A DNA stretch of 64,000 bases from Hemileia vastatrix (Eukaryota; Basidiomycota; Pucciniomycetes; Pucciniales; Zaghouaniaceae): positions 23,512,498-23,576,497 of the forward strand of contig JASXTE010000017.1 in the NCBI GenBank assembly GCA_030280995.1, in the 5' to 3' direction. A program made the translations under genes and the position numbers. Each line of letters starts with the position of its first letter. Positions within the stretch are counted from its first letter, which is position 1. The notes beneath the pieces were generated by a model. That model did no database searches, was not told where the DNA came from, and was given only the letters and a program-made list of their open reading frames with translations. Shown piece after piece: positions 24,498 through 35,663 of this stretch.

Positions 24498-26395
24498 AGG
24501 GGTATTGCTAGCAATACCCCCCCATTTTTTCTGTGGTGAACATGACCAAGAACTTTTAAAGAATGGAACCCAAGTTTACATTTCTTCAAAGCAAGTGTCA
24601 TATTTATTTCATCCATTTTTTGGAACACTTTACACAGGTGGTTGAGATGTTCCTCAAATATTTTTGAGAATATAATGATATCATCAATATAAACCATCAG
24701 CCATCCTTCAATTGTCTCTTGATGGAATGTGTTATCCATGACTTTTTGAAAAATTGAAGGGGCATTTTTAGGGCCAAATGGCATCCTAATATACTTATAA
24801 ATACCCATATGAGTAGCAATCATCAGAAAATTCTGAGAATTTTTCTCAACAGGTACCTGGTGATATCCCTTATTTCCATCAAAACAGCTGATATATTTAG
24901 CACCCTGTAAGGTAGCATGTATAGAGCTAATTGTAGGCAAAAGATAGATATCATCAACAGTATAAGTATTTAGTGCTCTATAATCACCACATAACCTGGC
25001 TTTATCTTTCTCATAAGAAATTAGGACAGGTGAGATAACACAATATTTAGGTGTTTCAACTACCTTTTCAATAATATTCATTTTTAAAATAGTAGAGATA
25101 TTGTCTTCAATATCTTTTCTCTTTGTGGGAGAAGCAGGATAAGGCTTCTTCTTTAAACTAGGAGTTATATCAGTTAATGGAAAAGACAATGAAAGTTTCA
25201 TTTCCCCTTTAATTAATCCCAGTTCATGTGACCCATGAGCAAAGGCTATAGGAAAAGACTTTATCAAGTTAATGATAGAATCTTTAACCTCACCAGAAAG
25301 TTGTTCTCCAAAAGAAGCATTATCAATTTCAGACATATGGGCATGCATTTCTTTTGTAGATCTTCCTTTATATTGAACTACAGAATTACATGTGTTCAAT
25401 TTTGGTTTTAATAATTTTTTGGAGGAAGAAATCTTATATTTCCTCTTCCCATTTTTCCCCATTGTGAAACATTGGCTTGAGGGATCCAATTTTATGCCAT
25501 ATTTGGTTAAAATATCATTCCCTACAATAAACCTATTGCTTAAGTTATCATTTTTCATGACAACAAAAACACAAATAGCTCTTACAAACCCATGGTTATA
25601 CTTAAAAAACACTGTGTCTTTGTATTTACCAATGAGAGAAAAAACAGAGCCATAACCTCTCCAATTTTCAGAAATAATAGGCATAAGTTTTGATTTATAG
25701 TCTTGATCCACTGAAGCAAGTTCTCTTTCAGAAACTACACTTCCTCCAGCTTCAGAATCCAGAACAACTTCAATGCTGGTTCCATTGATCAAGACTGGTG
25801 CCTTGAGAGGGGCAATAAAAATTGAGGTATCCTCAATGTTCTTTATGATCTCTGCATCTTCCACTGTAGATAAAGCATTATTATCAATATCAATAGTATT
25901 TAAATAATGAATATCCTCTTCCAGCATCAAGATTTCTTGTTGAGATTCATATGAAATATTGCTGGCACAATCACTTGAAGTATCATCCAGTGCTACTGCG
26001 TCATCAGCATGCTCCTCTGTTTGTTCTACAAAATTTATCTTCTTGTCACAAACATGACCTTTCTTCCAAGGCTTGTTGCACTTGAAGCAAGTGTTTGTTG
26101 CATACTTTTTTAGTGCAACAGGGGAAAAAGGTTTACCAACCTTTTCCAGAGGTTTCTGTTGGTAAGTGGAGGTTTTCTCCAAAGGGGTCCTAGGAATGAA
26201 TCTTCTGGCATCATACTTGTTGTTTAAAAGGATGTCATTGCAAGTATTAATGAAAGAAGAGGGTTCTCTGGAGAACTCAGTCCTAGCCACTATCAAGTCT
26301 CTCAGAGACATTGGTAATTTATAAAGGATCTTGTCCTTCCATAACTTAAACTCCATATTTGGGTCCATTGCCCTTAAGATTTTTAAAAGTTTCAT
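24491..26395 (-). pseudogene. Gag zinc knuckle, protease and RT of element D (truncated pol)
   Basis: This continues the Gag frame after one TAA. In order it shows a CCHC-like knuckle CFKCNKPWKKGHVC (about residue 100), an aspartic protease region with VLDSEAGGSVVS and FIVGNDILTKYG, and the reverse transcriptase: ARLCGDYRALN, FDGNKGYHQVPVEKN, MPFGPKNAPSIFQ and the catalytic YIDD in WLMVYIDDIIIFS. The protease catalytic triplet reads D-S-E where D-S/T-G is expected, so it is probably inactive. The last residues after the RT (HHRKNGGVLLAIPLA) are read-through into unrelated sequence. RNase H and integrase are absent. Confidence 0.8.
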
Positions 26396-28267
26396 TTAAA
26401 ACTCAATAGGTTTATCAGTAGAAGAGCTATATCTAGTTTCCTCATACTGCCTTTGTTGAGCCATTCTGAGCTTGGAGCCACCAAATTGTGCTTTAATTAA
26501 TTTCTTCCAATCATCCCATGAGTAGTCATTCCCATCCAAGAGAACAGATTCATACCACATTAGAGAAACATTAGTAAACAAAGAAATTAACTTGGACAAC
26601 ATTTCCTCATCTGGGAGTTTGTAAGAATTTTTTAAGTTATCAATTCTGCAAATAAATTGTTGCCAATGAGAGGAAGAATCACCATCAAATGTTGGGTACT
26701 GGTCAAGTTTTGGCCAATTCTTTTGATTTGAAGGAGTCTCCTTAGTAAAAGCTTGTTTCTGAGTAAGGAGCAGCTGTAACTTCTCTAGTTGTGCAGTCAT
26801 CTCATTGGTTAATCCCTCTGCTGAAGGTCCTGGTGCATCATTAATTTTTAATGGAAACTCAGGGGTATTGACATGTATTTCTGGAACTAATTTATTTTTA
26901 GATGAACTAGCCACAGGTAACTCTAAAGCATCCTGTGCTATTTGTTCTTTTAAAGAAATCTCAGAATACTTTTGATCAATAAACAATGAATTCAATTTCA
27001 CCTCAATGGTTGTTAGTCTAGTTTTCAATCTTGGAAGACTAGATAAACTCTCATTGATTGTTGCAAAAGATAACTGATTCTTATTTTGAAAAGATGAAAA
27101 ATGGTCATTCAATCTTTTCAGATTCATATTATCTATCTCCACCTCCTGGCAACAGGCAGATACAGTATCTTTCAGTTTAGACAAAACATTTTTTATATTT
27201 TACCATAAAGCAACTTTCTTTTCATGTGTTGCTTTGTAATGAGACAATTAATCAGAAACTCTCTATAATTCACTTCTTAATGCTTGATAACCCTGATCAG
27301 TTAACAAACTATTATATTTCTGAGTCAATTTCATGTTGTTCATTATATGGTTTTGTTTGGCAATAATATTTCTCAAATATTCATCATTGATGTTAGCTAC
27401 ATCTGGAGTGTTTCTCAGTAAGGAAACAGAGTAACTTTCCAGCATCTCATAAAACTCAGGTTCAAGTGTCTCATAAATAATAGCCATATAAGGATTTATC
27501 ATTGAAGTAGCAATCAGAACTAAAGGATTAGATACATTTGAAATTTGAGTAATTTGTCTACTGTTCTCTAGAGGTCTCACAGTCTCATCTCCTCTTCCAT
27601 AATTACCTGAGGGAACTGAATTAGTTACAAGAAATGGTACTTGAGAATCAATAGAGGGGCTTACCAAGGTTTGCTGGGCAAGATCATATTGTTTTTTCTT
27701 CTTCTTCCTCCTTGATAGGGGTGAGGAGGTGTTGGGTTGACTTGGTTGTGTCTGGATGGACCTGCTTGGGGCGTCTGTTAGTTTTGAGCCAGGTAATCCC
27801 ACTGAGTGCTCAGCCAATCACACTGCCACTTGGATACTTCTACCTTCTCTGGCTTCTGGGGAGCCAATTGCTGAAGATCCCTGTTGGGAGGAGGTTTCCT
27901 CTTCTCTTAAAGAAAAGCATCTATTTTTCTTAACTTTTCTTCTAGAGCATCTACCTTTGACCTCAATTTCAAGTTTTCTGTCCTTAATTCCTTTATATGT
28001 GTTGACAGGTTCTTTACTTGTTGAGGCAATAGCATCTTTTTTATCTTGAAGCCTTTTGGAAGTCCTTCTGGGGGGTTTATAATAGGTTTCTGTTCCTGAG
28101 TTTCCACCAGAACTTCCACTTCCTCCATTTCTGCATCCTGATTGGGGCAATTATTGATCAATTTGAGCTAATTTTCTAGTTAAATGGGAACTTACAGAAG
28201 TAGCCTCATCATAATCAATCAAATCCAATTCTTCTTCACATGCAGCAGAGAGACCTTGATCAGTCAT
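26396..28267 (-). pseudogene. Gag of element D, broken by stops
   Basis: Gag would form the virus-like particle that packages element RNA. A probable start at 28267 opens a short exon ending ...DEATS|GTAAGT, then a 50-60 bp intron to CAATCAG. A coiled-coil segment follows (about 28160-27907, VKNLSTHIKELRTENLKLR). A frameshift near 27915 leads to SLREEETSSQQGS. The main frame from 27817 continues through 27263 to 27184 and 26396 in one phase, interrupted by TGA near 27818, TAG, TAA and TAA between 27262 and 27185, and TAA at 26396. The conserved Gag core WPKLDQYPTFDGDSSSHWQQ is at about 26720-26660. The zinc knuckle lies in the next entry. Confidence 0.6.
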
Positions 28268-28365
28268 TTCTAGTTTTTACTGCAATGAGAGAGGAGAAAA
28301 TAAGATGAATTAATTTATATTTTTACTTTATATTAAAAAGAAAAATAATAAAATAAAATTTTTCA

Positions 28366-28770
28366 GGATAAAATCAACTAAAATAATAATCAATTTTTAA
28401 ATTCAAAAGAATTTAAAACCAGGATTATAATATAATCAACTGATGAAATAAATTTAAATTTTTTTATTAACAATTTTATGAGAATTATTATCAGGATTTA
28501 TAAATCAACTGAATACTTAACTACCAGGACTTAATATCAACTGAAATAATTAAATATGAATTTTTTAAAATTTTATTTTCAGGACAATTTGTCAACTGAA
28601 ACAAATAAATTTAAATTTTTCAGGATTTTTAAATCAACTGAATACTTAACTACCAGGACTTAATGTCAACTGAAATTATTAAATATGAATTTTATAAAAT
28701 TTTATTGTCAGGACAATTTTTCAACTGAAACAAATAAAATTAAATTTATCAGGACAAAAAGTCAACTTAA
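28366..28770. repeat. repeat block of CAGGA...TCAACTGA units
   Basis: About nine copies of a degenerate unit, CAGGA, 6-14 A/T-rich bases, then TCAACTGAA or TCAACT, occur at roughly 40-70 bp spacing. A larger 129-bp tandem duplication is clear (first CAGGATTTATAAATCAACTG at 28492, second at 28621). It sits just upstream of element D's Gag start and could belong to its leader. Confidence 0.65.
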
Positions 28771-29105
28771 TATTATAATAATTAATTTTTAAAATATAAT
28801 TTTTATTACTTCTAGGACTAAGAACACAATCGCTCTATTATTGTCAACTAGGAAAAATAAAAAAAATAAAAAAAATAATTCCAATTTACTTGACACCTCC
28901 CTCTGTAAAATGAGCAAATTAATGCCACTTACAGATTTCTGAGTAAAAGGAAATACATAGAGTATGAAGAGTGAAAAGTGACCCACGAATAGTAATCAAT
29001 AATTAACACGAGATATATAACTATCAGAAAGTATATAAGCTTAAGTTTTGGAGCGAGGTTGGATTCCTGTTTGCAGCAAAAAATAAGTCACGTAATGTAT
29101 GACGT
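28771..29105. other. spacer, no gene seen
   Basis: AT-rich sequence between the repeat block and the start of element B's left LTR. Nothing else was recognised. Confidence 0.35.
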
Positions 29106-29928
29106 TGAAGACTGTTCTAAAGTACTAAGCAGTAGACACAATGCGAGATGGGTTGGTTCTCCTTTTAATTTATAAAAAGAAGCGCCTTCCACTCTTATTT
29201 TTAAAGACAGTGTAATAATGTGTAACACTAATATTTGACTAGAAAGTTTATAAGTTGAGATGAGTTAAAGATAAGGAAACAAGCACTACTATCTGGAGAT
29301 TTCTATTCTTAACAAGCGCTATTATCCACAGCTACTCCCTCTTGAAGCGCTCTCTTTGAATTTGCCTTATTATAGTAAAAAAATATCTCTAATAATAGTT
29401 AATCCCACTGAATCTATATATTCTCTCTATGTTGCGCTCTTTCACTATACTATATAAAATACACACACAGACGCACAAACTCTAAAGACTCAGAAAATAC
29501 CTTTTAATATTCTCTAAAACAATTAATCACAAATGATCTAATATCTTATACTGGGTACTATGACTATAGCTACACGTATATCTCTATATTGATTTTTTTA
29601 TGATCTGCTTTTTAAAATGACAACTAATGCAATTTTGCTTATTTTATTAACTAAATAGATAGATCAACCAGCTCTCCCTTTGTCCCTACCTAATAGTCCT
29701 CCTTTTATATTCTTCCAGCGCTCAAGACACAGTTCCCTAATGGATCTCCAGCGCTGACTCTAGCGCCACATTAGTAAAACAATAACTATTTATTAGTATG
29801 CTACTTACACTGCTTGCAACAACTACAGCGCCTAAATCAGACCCTATAATTACTAACACTAGTATTAACTTGATTCACTGATTCTCCACATATGCGCTTT
29901 TAACTATACCTTGTTTTGTTTCAGCGCT
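29106..29928 (-). repeat. left LTR of B, outer part
   Basis: It matches 49435-50140 of the right LTR, sharing GTTCTAAAGTACTAAGCAGT, AAGAAGCGCC, CTACTCCCTCTTGAAGCGCT and ACACACACAGACGCACAAA. The left copy carries extra sequence around 29510-29680. It ends in TTTCAGCGCT, where A1 is inserted. Confidence 0.85.
29924..29928. other. target-site duplication of A1, left copy (GCGCT)
   Basis: GCGCT directly precedes the A1 LTR start ATGGTAAGG. The same five bases follow the A1 end TACCACA at 42606-42610. The uninterrupted site, TTTCAGCGCTACT, is present once in the other LTR of B (about 50131-50143). Five bases is the usual gypsy duplication length. Confidence 0.85.
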
Positions 29929-31022
29929 ATGGTAAGGTAAACTCTTACAGTCGCCTTGATGTAAGCAGAATCCGGAGGAGATATGTGGATTTAGCTGAAA
30001 ACCCCGTCCTTCCAATAAAAATAACAAAATGGGAATTCTAAATCACTAAGATAACCAATCTACTTGGATCTGATTGATGAAAATAATGAAACTCTAAAAT
30101 AATTAACACTTATTGAGATTTAAAGAAAGTGGCTGTTGATAAAAGAAATACTGATAACAACAATTAAGGTGTACCAGTGAAAGATCTGAAAAGATTGACT
30201 TTTATGTTTTTATAATAATTTGAATTTTTATGAGACAGCAATAATCAAGTCCCAGCGATGAAGACCTTTCTAAAGATACCCTGTATGAAGTGTGATTTAA
30301 ATTGTTGAGTAGTATTTCTAAAATGTTATATATAAAATATAAAGTTATAAGGGTATTACAAATTTATTTAATTTGTTGAGTAATAAAAAATGAGACCGTG
30401 GTGTTTAAAGATTAAGCTGTATATGTTCTGTCCCCCTTCAATTTCGAGTTTGAGAGGCCCTTAAGTATTCCTAGTCACGTGCCTAAGTTTTCCCCTCCAG
30501 AGCTCTCCCAGAGTCAATCCGGAGCCCGTACAGAGTCCGTACGGAGTCTGTCCGGACTTCCGGACTCAATTAGAACCTTAAAAACTATAATAAAAAATCT
30601 AAAAAAATTACTCATAATAGAGCTACTTCCCCTTTATATTGCTAACTAATTTTCGTAGTCTGCGCAGCTCTAATTACTTCGTGAAAATTCATCGAGGTTA
30701 AGTAATTTCTGAAAACGTAAATATTTCTATAAAACTTTAAAATTCATTTAAAAATATAAGAAAAATAGTAAAAATTCTGGGAAAATTTCCCAATACTCTT
30801 GAGTGACTCGACTTGATACTTATAAACTTTCCAGACCGTAAAAACAAGTTTTCTCCGTAAAATAAATTGTTTTGTGTAGGCATTTGCTCGTGACCAATTT
30901 CTTCATATTTAAAACTAAAATAAATTAACAAAACCCTTTTATAAAATAATAACGCCAATCTTTCACGCCGTAATAACTCCATTTAGGTACTTAGGTGCCA
31001 TACTAAACTTTAGGCTACCACA
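29929..31022 (-). repeat. 3' LTR of A1
   Basis: It starts ATGGTAAGGTAAAC and ends GGCTACCACA on the plus strand. It matches 41513-42605 and 58363-59464 along its full length. Near 30515-30566 it carries a cluster of GTACGGAGTC and TCCGGA palindromic units. The tract TCCTCCCTCC just inside (31023-31032) is the complement of the purine tract that primes plus-strand synthesis. Confidence 0.92.
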
Positions 31023-31688
31023 TCCTCCCTCCAATTGAGAATGTCCCCATTCTCATAACTTTGCATAAGTGGTTGAGCAATTCCAAAAGAATTATCTTTT
31101 CTAATAAAATAATTTGATAAATTTGTTTTAGCTGGTCTTCTTTTAATTCTTTATAATAAAAACGTTGTTTCTTCTTCTCTGGCTTGATATAACATAAAAT
31201 AAAATAATATAAATCTTGTGATGATTCCACTACTGAGAGCAAGGTTTGAATCCCTTCAGACTCCCATATACCAGTCTTCCTTCTTGTCACAGCATTGAGA
31301 GAGTGGATCTTCCTATGAGCCGAATACGCCTGATTCCAACCTCATAGGGCCCCCCACTGAGCCAAATTCTATGATTCCAATCTCGCCATAAGGTCCTCCA
31401 AGCTTCACACCAAAAATGGCCTAACAATGAGGCACTAAAAAAATCATTCCCTAAAATCCAACTACCATCCTAACTTCTGATTCCTTCATCACAATTTTTA
31501 AACTTTGCTATACAGCAAACCCATAAAATACTTTTGCCAGGCTTCCAATAATAATATTAACTTTAGACCATGTTAAAGCGCCACAAATTTCACCTAATTA
31601 CTCATTATTCTTTCCTTAGCATCATCACCACCTAAAATTTTAACCTCCTAAAGCTTATCAGCACCCAATTCCAGAAATAATTGAATAA
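31023..31688. other. A1 non-coding region beside the 3' LTR
   Basis: Nearly the same sequence occurs in A2 at 59465-60132. Its minus-strand frame (31015-31290) is short and also broken in A2, so I do not call a gene. It contains CCTCATAGGGCCCCCCACTG shared by both copies. Confidence 0.6.
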
Positions 31689-32158
31689 CCAGTTTAGAGT
31701 CTTAGTGGACAGTGATAAATTAAAAGATTGAATTGGGTTATCCAAACAAGATTGACATTCCAGTTTAAAGTCTTGGTGGACCGAACATATAATCGATTGC
31801 CAGTTTATGGTCTTGGTGGACCAAAGATCGTTTAGGTGCATAAATAACTTGATAAATTCCTAAATAAGGCCTAGGCTTGACCAAAGATTGAATAAACTTG
31901 ATAATCCAGTTTAATGTCATAGTGGACCAAACATTTGATCGACAATAATTCCAGTTTATGGTCTTGGTGGACCAATGAATTTTGAATTATCCTGCAGATA
32001 TTAATTTTCCAGTTTAAAGTCATAGTGGACTAAAACAATGAATGAACTACCAGTTTAAAGTCATGGTGGACCAAACATTTGATCGATAGTAAATCCAGTT
32101 TAAGGTCATGGTGGACCCAACAGCTTGATAACAGCCCAGTTTAAGGTCTTGGTGGACC
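31689..32158. repeat. hairpin minisatellite array in A1, GTC/GAC type (9 copies)
   Basis: Copies of CCAGTTTA, two bases, GTC, TTGGTG or ATAGTG, GGAC(C) start at 31689, 31760, 31800, 31916, 31951, 32009, 32050, 32095 and 32136. Each can form a small hairpin (GGTC/GACC or AGTC/GACT). The separating A/T-rich spacers vary in length (about 13-94 bp) and sequence. The matching array in A2 starts at 60133 and has 14 copies. A single further copy is at about 33842. Confidence 0.9.
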
Positions 32159-32252
32159 TAACAACTTCTCTATCCTTGAACCCAGATTTTGCCACCAGCT
32201 TTCTTCATCCTAGTTTCAAGTTTTCTTCTTCAAAAAAATATCTCCTAACAAG

Positions 32253-33266
32253 ATGAAACCTTCTGACTTCATTGCTTCAGCTGATCAATCTTGCAAATAT
32301 TGTGCTTTCACCCATAGGGAATGTATCTTCACTATCAACTGGCAAAAGCACACTTATAACAGGGCCTGTTTATCCTGCTATGAGAAGAAAAGAAAATGTT
32401 CTGGCTTGAATTGTGGTTCTTTCCCCATTACTGCTACTAGCTTCGCCGCCTTCTGCAAACCTCCTCCTTCTTCTTCACCTTCTACTCCACCCCCTATTCC
32501 ATCAACCTCTAAAGATCCCATCCCTTTTTCTCCATCAGCCTATTTAAATCTTTCTCCATCACCTAATCCTCTGGGTCCTTCTCTCCAATCTAGACTTGCT
32601 GCTACTCCCCCAAGAACTCTTGCTTCTCCCAGGGCCACACTTCAAACTTCTAACCATTCTTCTCCTACTTCCAACATCTTGAAGCACAAAAGGTCCTATA
32701 ATAGCCAGCAATCTTCATCTTCTCTTGTTTCATCCAAAAGGCCCAGAACATCTACTTCAAACACCAAATCCAACACCAGTCCTCCTCATCTATCAAAAAT
32801 AAAAAATTCTTTTTTAAACATAAAAAATCCCACTCCATTACCAAGTAAGCCGTTTATCTATGATCATGATAGTGTTGACACAGGTTAGTTGTCTCTTTTT
32901 ATTTTCTTAATCTTCAGGTTTTAATTTGCTGATATTTTAATTTGATAAGCGTCCACCGGTTCTCCAATTTCATATTCAGCTTATGAACTACCAGAACCTA
33001 ATCCAAGCTTCCCTAGAGTTCCAATTCACCTAGTGTCTGAAAAGCTTTTTGCCAAGTTTAATAACCTTATCGCTTATTTCCAACAATACCCTCCCTCTGA
33101 TAGATCAGAATCTTGTATGAGAGAGCAACTGTTAAGAGACCTTTTCAAAATAGCCAACTGGCTTCAACACTATCGTGACCGTGAAATAAGATTCGAATCC
33201 CAGGAAATCGATCAAGGTCCTTCTAAATTTTCTAATTTCGATTCTTCAAAAGATAACAACCCTTGA
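32253..33266 (+). CDS. antisense, spliced zinc-cluster-like protein inside A1 (315 aa)
   Basis: The exons 32253-32883 and 32950-33266 join in phase across a 66-bp intron (CACAG|GTTAGT...GATAAG). The N-terminus has a Cys-rich block: CKYCAFTHREC, then ACLSCYEKKRKC and a further Cys (about residues 15-55). This spacing resembles a binuclear zinc cluster and suggests nucleic-acid binding. A long Ser/Pro/Thr-rich segment with basic patches (KHKRSYN, SSKRPRTS) follows, then a helical C-terminus (EKLFAKFNNLIAYFQQ, LLRDLFKIANWLQHYRDREI). The frame is intact while all the element's own genes are broken. It lies opposite to the element's transcription, and A2 lacks it. An extra antisense retrotransposon gene or a captured host gene are both possible. 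Confidence 0.65.
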
Positions 33267-33358
33267 TGGGGTTCTTCCTGGTATGTAGCTTTCTTGAATA
33301 ATGTTTGAAAAATAAAATATAAACATCTAAACTACCTAAAACTAAAATACCTTTTATA

Positions 33359-33407
<49 letters not shown>

Positions 33408-34174
33408 GATAAATTTGAAATAAAAGTTAAAATTTAATTTTTAAAGAAAGATAAACGAATGTGAAAAGAAAGATAAAAAAAGTAATAAAAATTTTTAAAA
33501 TAAAAATTTTAAAAGATGCCCCCCGGCCATTTGATGAGCCATACCCTCGACATCATACCAACATCCAAGTGCAACTTGATGTGGTTACACAATTTTGAGA
33601 AATTGAAAAGAAAGAAAATAAATGAAAGTTTTTAGAAGATAATTTTTATAATGATGATCACTGGGTGGGCTCCCTCCAATTTATAAAAATGATTAGAGAC
33701 CACCAGTGAGCATCACCTTTACAATAATTCATAATATATGTTAAAGAAAATAAATCACAATCTAACATAAAAAAATCAAAAACAAAATAAAATAAAAAGA
33801 ATCTTGAATCCGGCATTGAGAGCGGTGTCTCTTGATTTGTTCCAGTTTATAGTCTTAGTGGACTTCCTATAATTAAAATACAAAGCCAGGATTCAACTAG
33901 AAACAGGAAAAATTTTGGAAACGAACATTATGGGGTAATTGTGTATAGAGCAGCCAGCCCATCAATTACCCCCACACTTGCCAATATTAAATTAAGAAGG
34001 TTCCCCTCTGAACACTTCTTCCAATAAATTTTTAAAATTTTCCAACACTATCTTCACCCATATTTTAAGAATTTTAAATTTTGAAAATTTTCAAAGAAGG
34101 TTTTCTCACATTTCGTTATGTTTCATCAACCATATGCAGTGTAACGACAGTAAAGTATTTTGATAAAAGAAGAT
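33267..34174. other. A1 non-coding region between antisense gene and hairpin array
   Basis: It begins with low-complexity sequence (TA repeat then a run of about 30 T, 33355-33402). From 33500 on it is nearly identical to A2 61320-62000, including CCATTTGATGAGCC and CAGCCAGCCCATCAATTACC. No gene was seen. Confidence 0.6.
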
Positions 34175-34521
34175 AGTTTATCCTCGTTGCGGAGGTCATC
34201 ATAAAATTTCGTTGATATCATAGTTTATCCTCGTTGCAGAGGTTAATAAAATTTAATAATTGTCATAGTTTATCCTCATTGTGGAGGTCATCATAAAATT
34301 TCATTGATATCATAGTTTATCCTCATTGCGGAGGACAATAAGATTTTTATAAACATCATAGTTTATCCTCATTGCGGAGGAATCCATTAAATTTTGTAGA
34401 TATCATAGTTTATCCTCGTTGCGGAGGTATCCATAAAATTTAATAAATTTGATAGTTTATCCTCATTGCGGAGATGTCCATAAAATTTCGTAGATATCAT
34501 AGTTTATCCTCGTTGCGAAGG
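34175..34521. repeat. hairpin minisatellite array in A1, CCTC/GAGG type (8 copies)
   Basis: ATAGTTTATCCTC, GTTGC or ATTGC, GGAGG starts at 34175, 34220, 34265, 34312, 34358, 34405, 34452 and 34499. The unit is about 46 bp, with spacers resembling TAAAATTTCGTAGATATC. The last copy overlaps the integrase end and supplies its final residues E-D-K-L and stop. A2 has only two copies (about 62002 and 62047). Confidence 0.9.
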
Positions 34522-35657
34522 TAGACTTCAGCACTCCTGGTGCCTCTAGGATAGAACCGTTTCACTTGATCGGCCACTACCCTCTTCTTCAATACTACTC
34601 CATCCAACTCTTCTAACACATATGAACCGCCGGAAACTTGCTCCTTGATTTTATACGGTCCATTCCACCTATCTGCAAACATCTTTCCCCACTGACTTTC
34701 CAAACTCCTATTATACACCAGGACCATATCACCTGGGTTCAAAGGTTTCCTTAATCAATGTGCCAACTGCTCATCCCAATATCTGACTGATTGATTTCGG
34801 ATCTTCATCATCTGCGAATATGCCTTTTCTAAATATTCTTCTTTCTTTTCTAGCTGCATCATTCTTGCACACAATAATTCATCAGTAGTTTTGACCATGT
34901 CCCAGTCAACTCCAAGATATGATTCAGCTTCTAAATCAACCGGTAAAACTGCTTTCTGTCCAAAAACAAGTTCATAAGGTGAAAATCCGGTCGTCCTTTT
35001 GGCAGTGATTCGATCAGCAAATAAAACTAAAGGTAAATTGTGCCTCCACTTTTCGGCACTTGTCCCACACATTTTAACTAAAGCATCCTTAATAACTTGA
35101 TGCCCTCTTTCAACCATGCCTTCAGCTTCAGGATAATATGGGGTTGCTACCCTAACCTTAGATCCAACTTTCAATACGGCCTCTTTAAACTCTGTCCCAA
35201 ATTCAGGACCTCCATCTACCGTTACCAACTTCATCACCCCATACCTATATACCCAATTATTCAAAAAAAATTCTGCCACATTTTTGGCAGTTAAATTAAT
35301 AAGAGGCGCTGCCTCTACCCAACCAGATAAATCATCTCTGGCCACAATTAAATATTTATACTGTCCCTCTTTTATATGAACGGCATCTAAACTAACTCTC
35401 CCAAAGAGCGTATATTCACCGGTTGCGCGTCCAGGTTCTTTTGGCCTTAAATAAATTCGTCTTTGACATTCTTTGCATGACTGAACCCACTGTTTAACAG
35501 CCATCTTCATGCCAGGCCACCAAAATCGATCAGAAATTCTTCTAAATGTTTCTCCAACGCCTCTATGCCCAAGATCTTCATGCAGTGATTTAAAAACTAA
35601 TTCTTGCCCCTTCTGTTGAGTTATAACTACTTGAGGATTTGGATACCTTCTCCTCAT
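34497..35657 (-). pseudogene. integrase of A1
   Basis: Integrase joins element DNA to the chromosome. The N-terminal zinc finger is LHEDLGH followed by CKEC. The catalytic core shows D in VSLDAVH, D in TVDGGPEF and E in YPEAEGMVERGH. The C-terminal domain has the GPY module WNGPYKIKE. A TGA at 34755-34757 separates the core from the C-terminal domain. A2 has CGA (Arg) at this codon, so the stop is a C-to-T change in A1. No chromodomain is visible. Another TGA at about 35661-35663, just before the start used here, is shared with A2. Confidence 0.85.
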
Positions 35658-35663
35658 TAAACG

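Larger units (their letters stand above)
24491..28267 (-). mobile_element. Ty3/gypsy element D, 3'-truncated, no LTR seen
   Basis: The remnant contains Gag, protease and most of the reverse transcriptase. It stops right after the V-L-G-H-V stretch that follows the RT palm, so RNase H and integrase are missing. The left breakpoint abuts a perfect 22-bp palindrome at 24498-24519 whose arm is GGGGTATTGC. No LTR was recognised on either side. The repeat block at 28366-28770 lies just upstream. Confidence 0.7.

Noticed and set aside
25392..25655. Plus-strand ORF of 87 codons
   Set aside because: It is the antisense shadow of element D pol, which has clear motifs on the other strand.
31015..31290. 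91-codon minus-strand ORF in the A1 3' region
   Set aside because: It begins within the LTR boundary, lacks a domain, and its counterpart in A2 differs in frame and ends.
34175..34521. CRISPR array
   Set aside because: Spacing is regular and repeats are similar in length to CRISPR repeats, but spacers are related to each other, there are no cas genes, and the arrays sit inside a eukaryotic retrotransposon.
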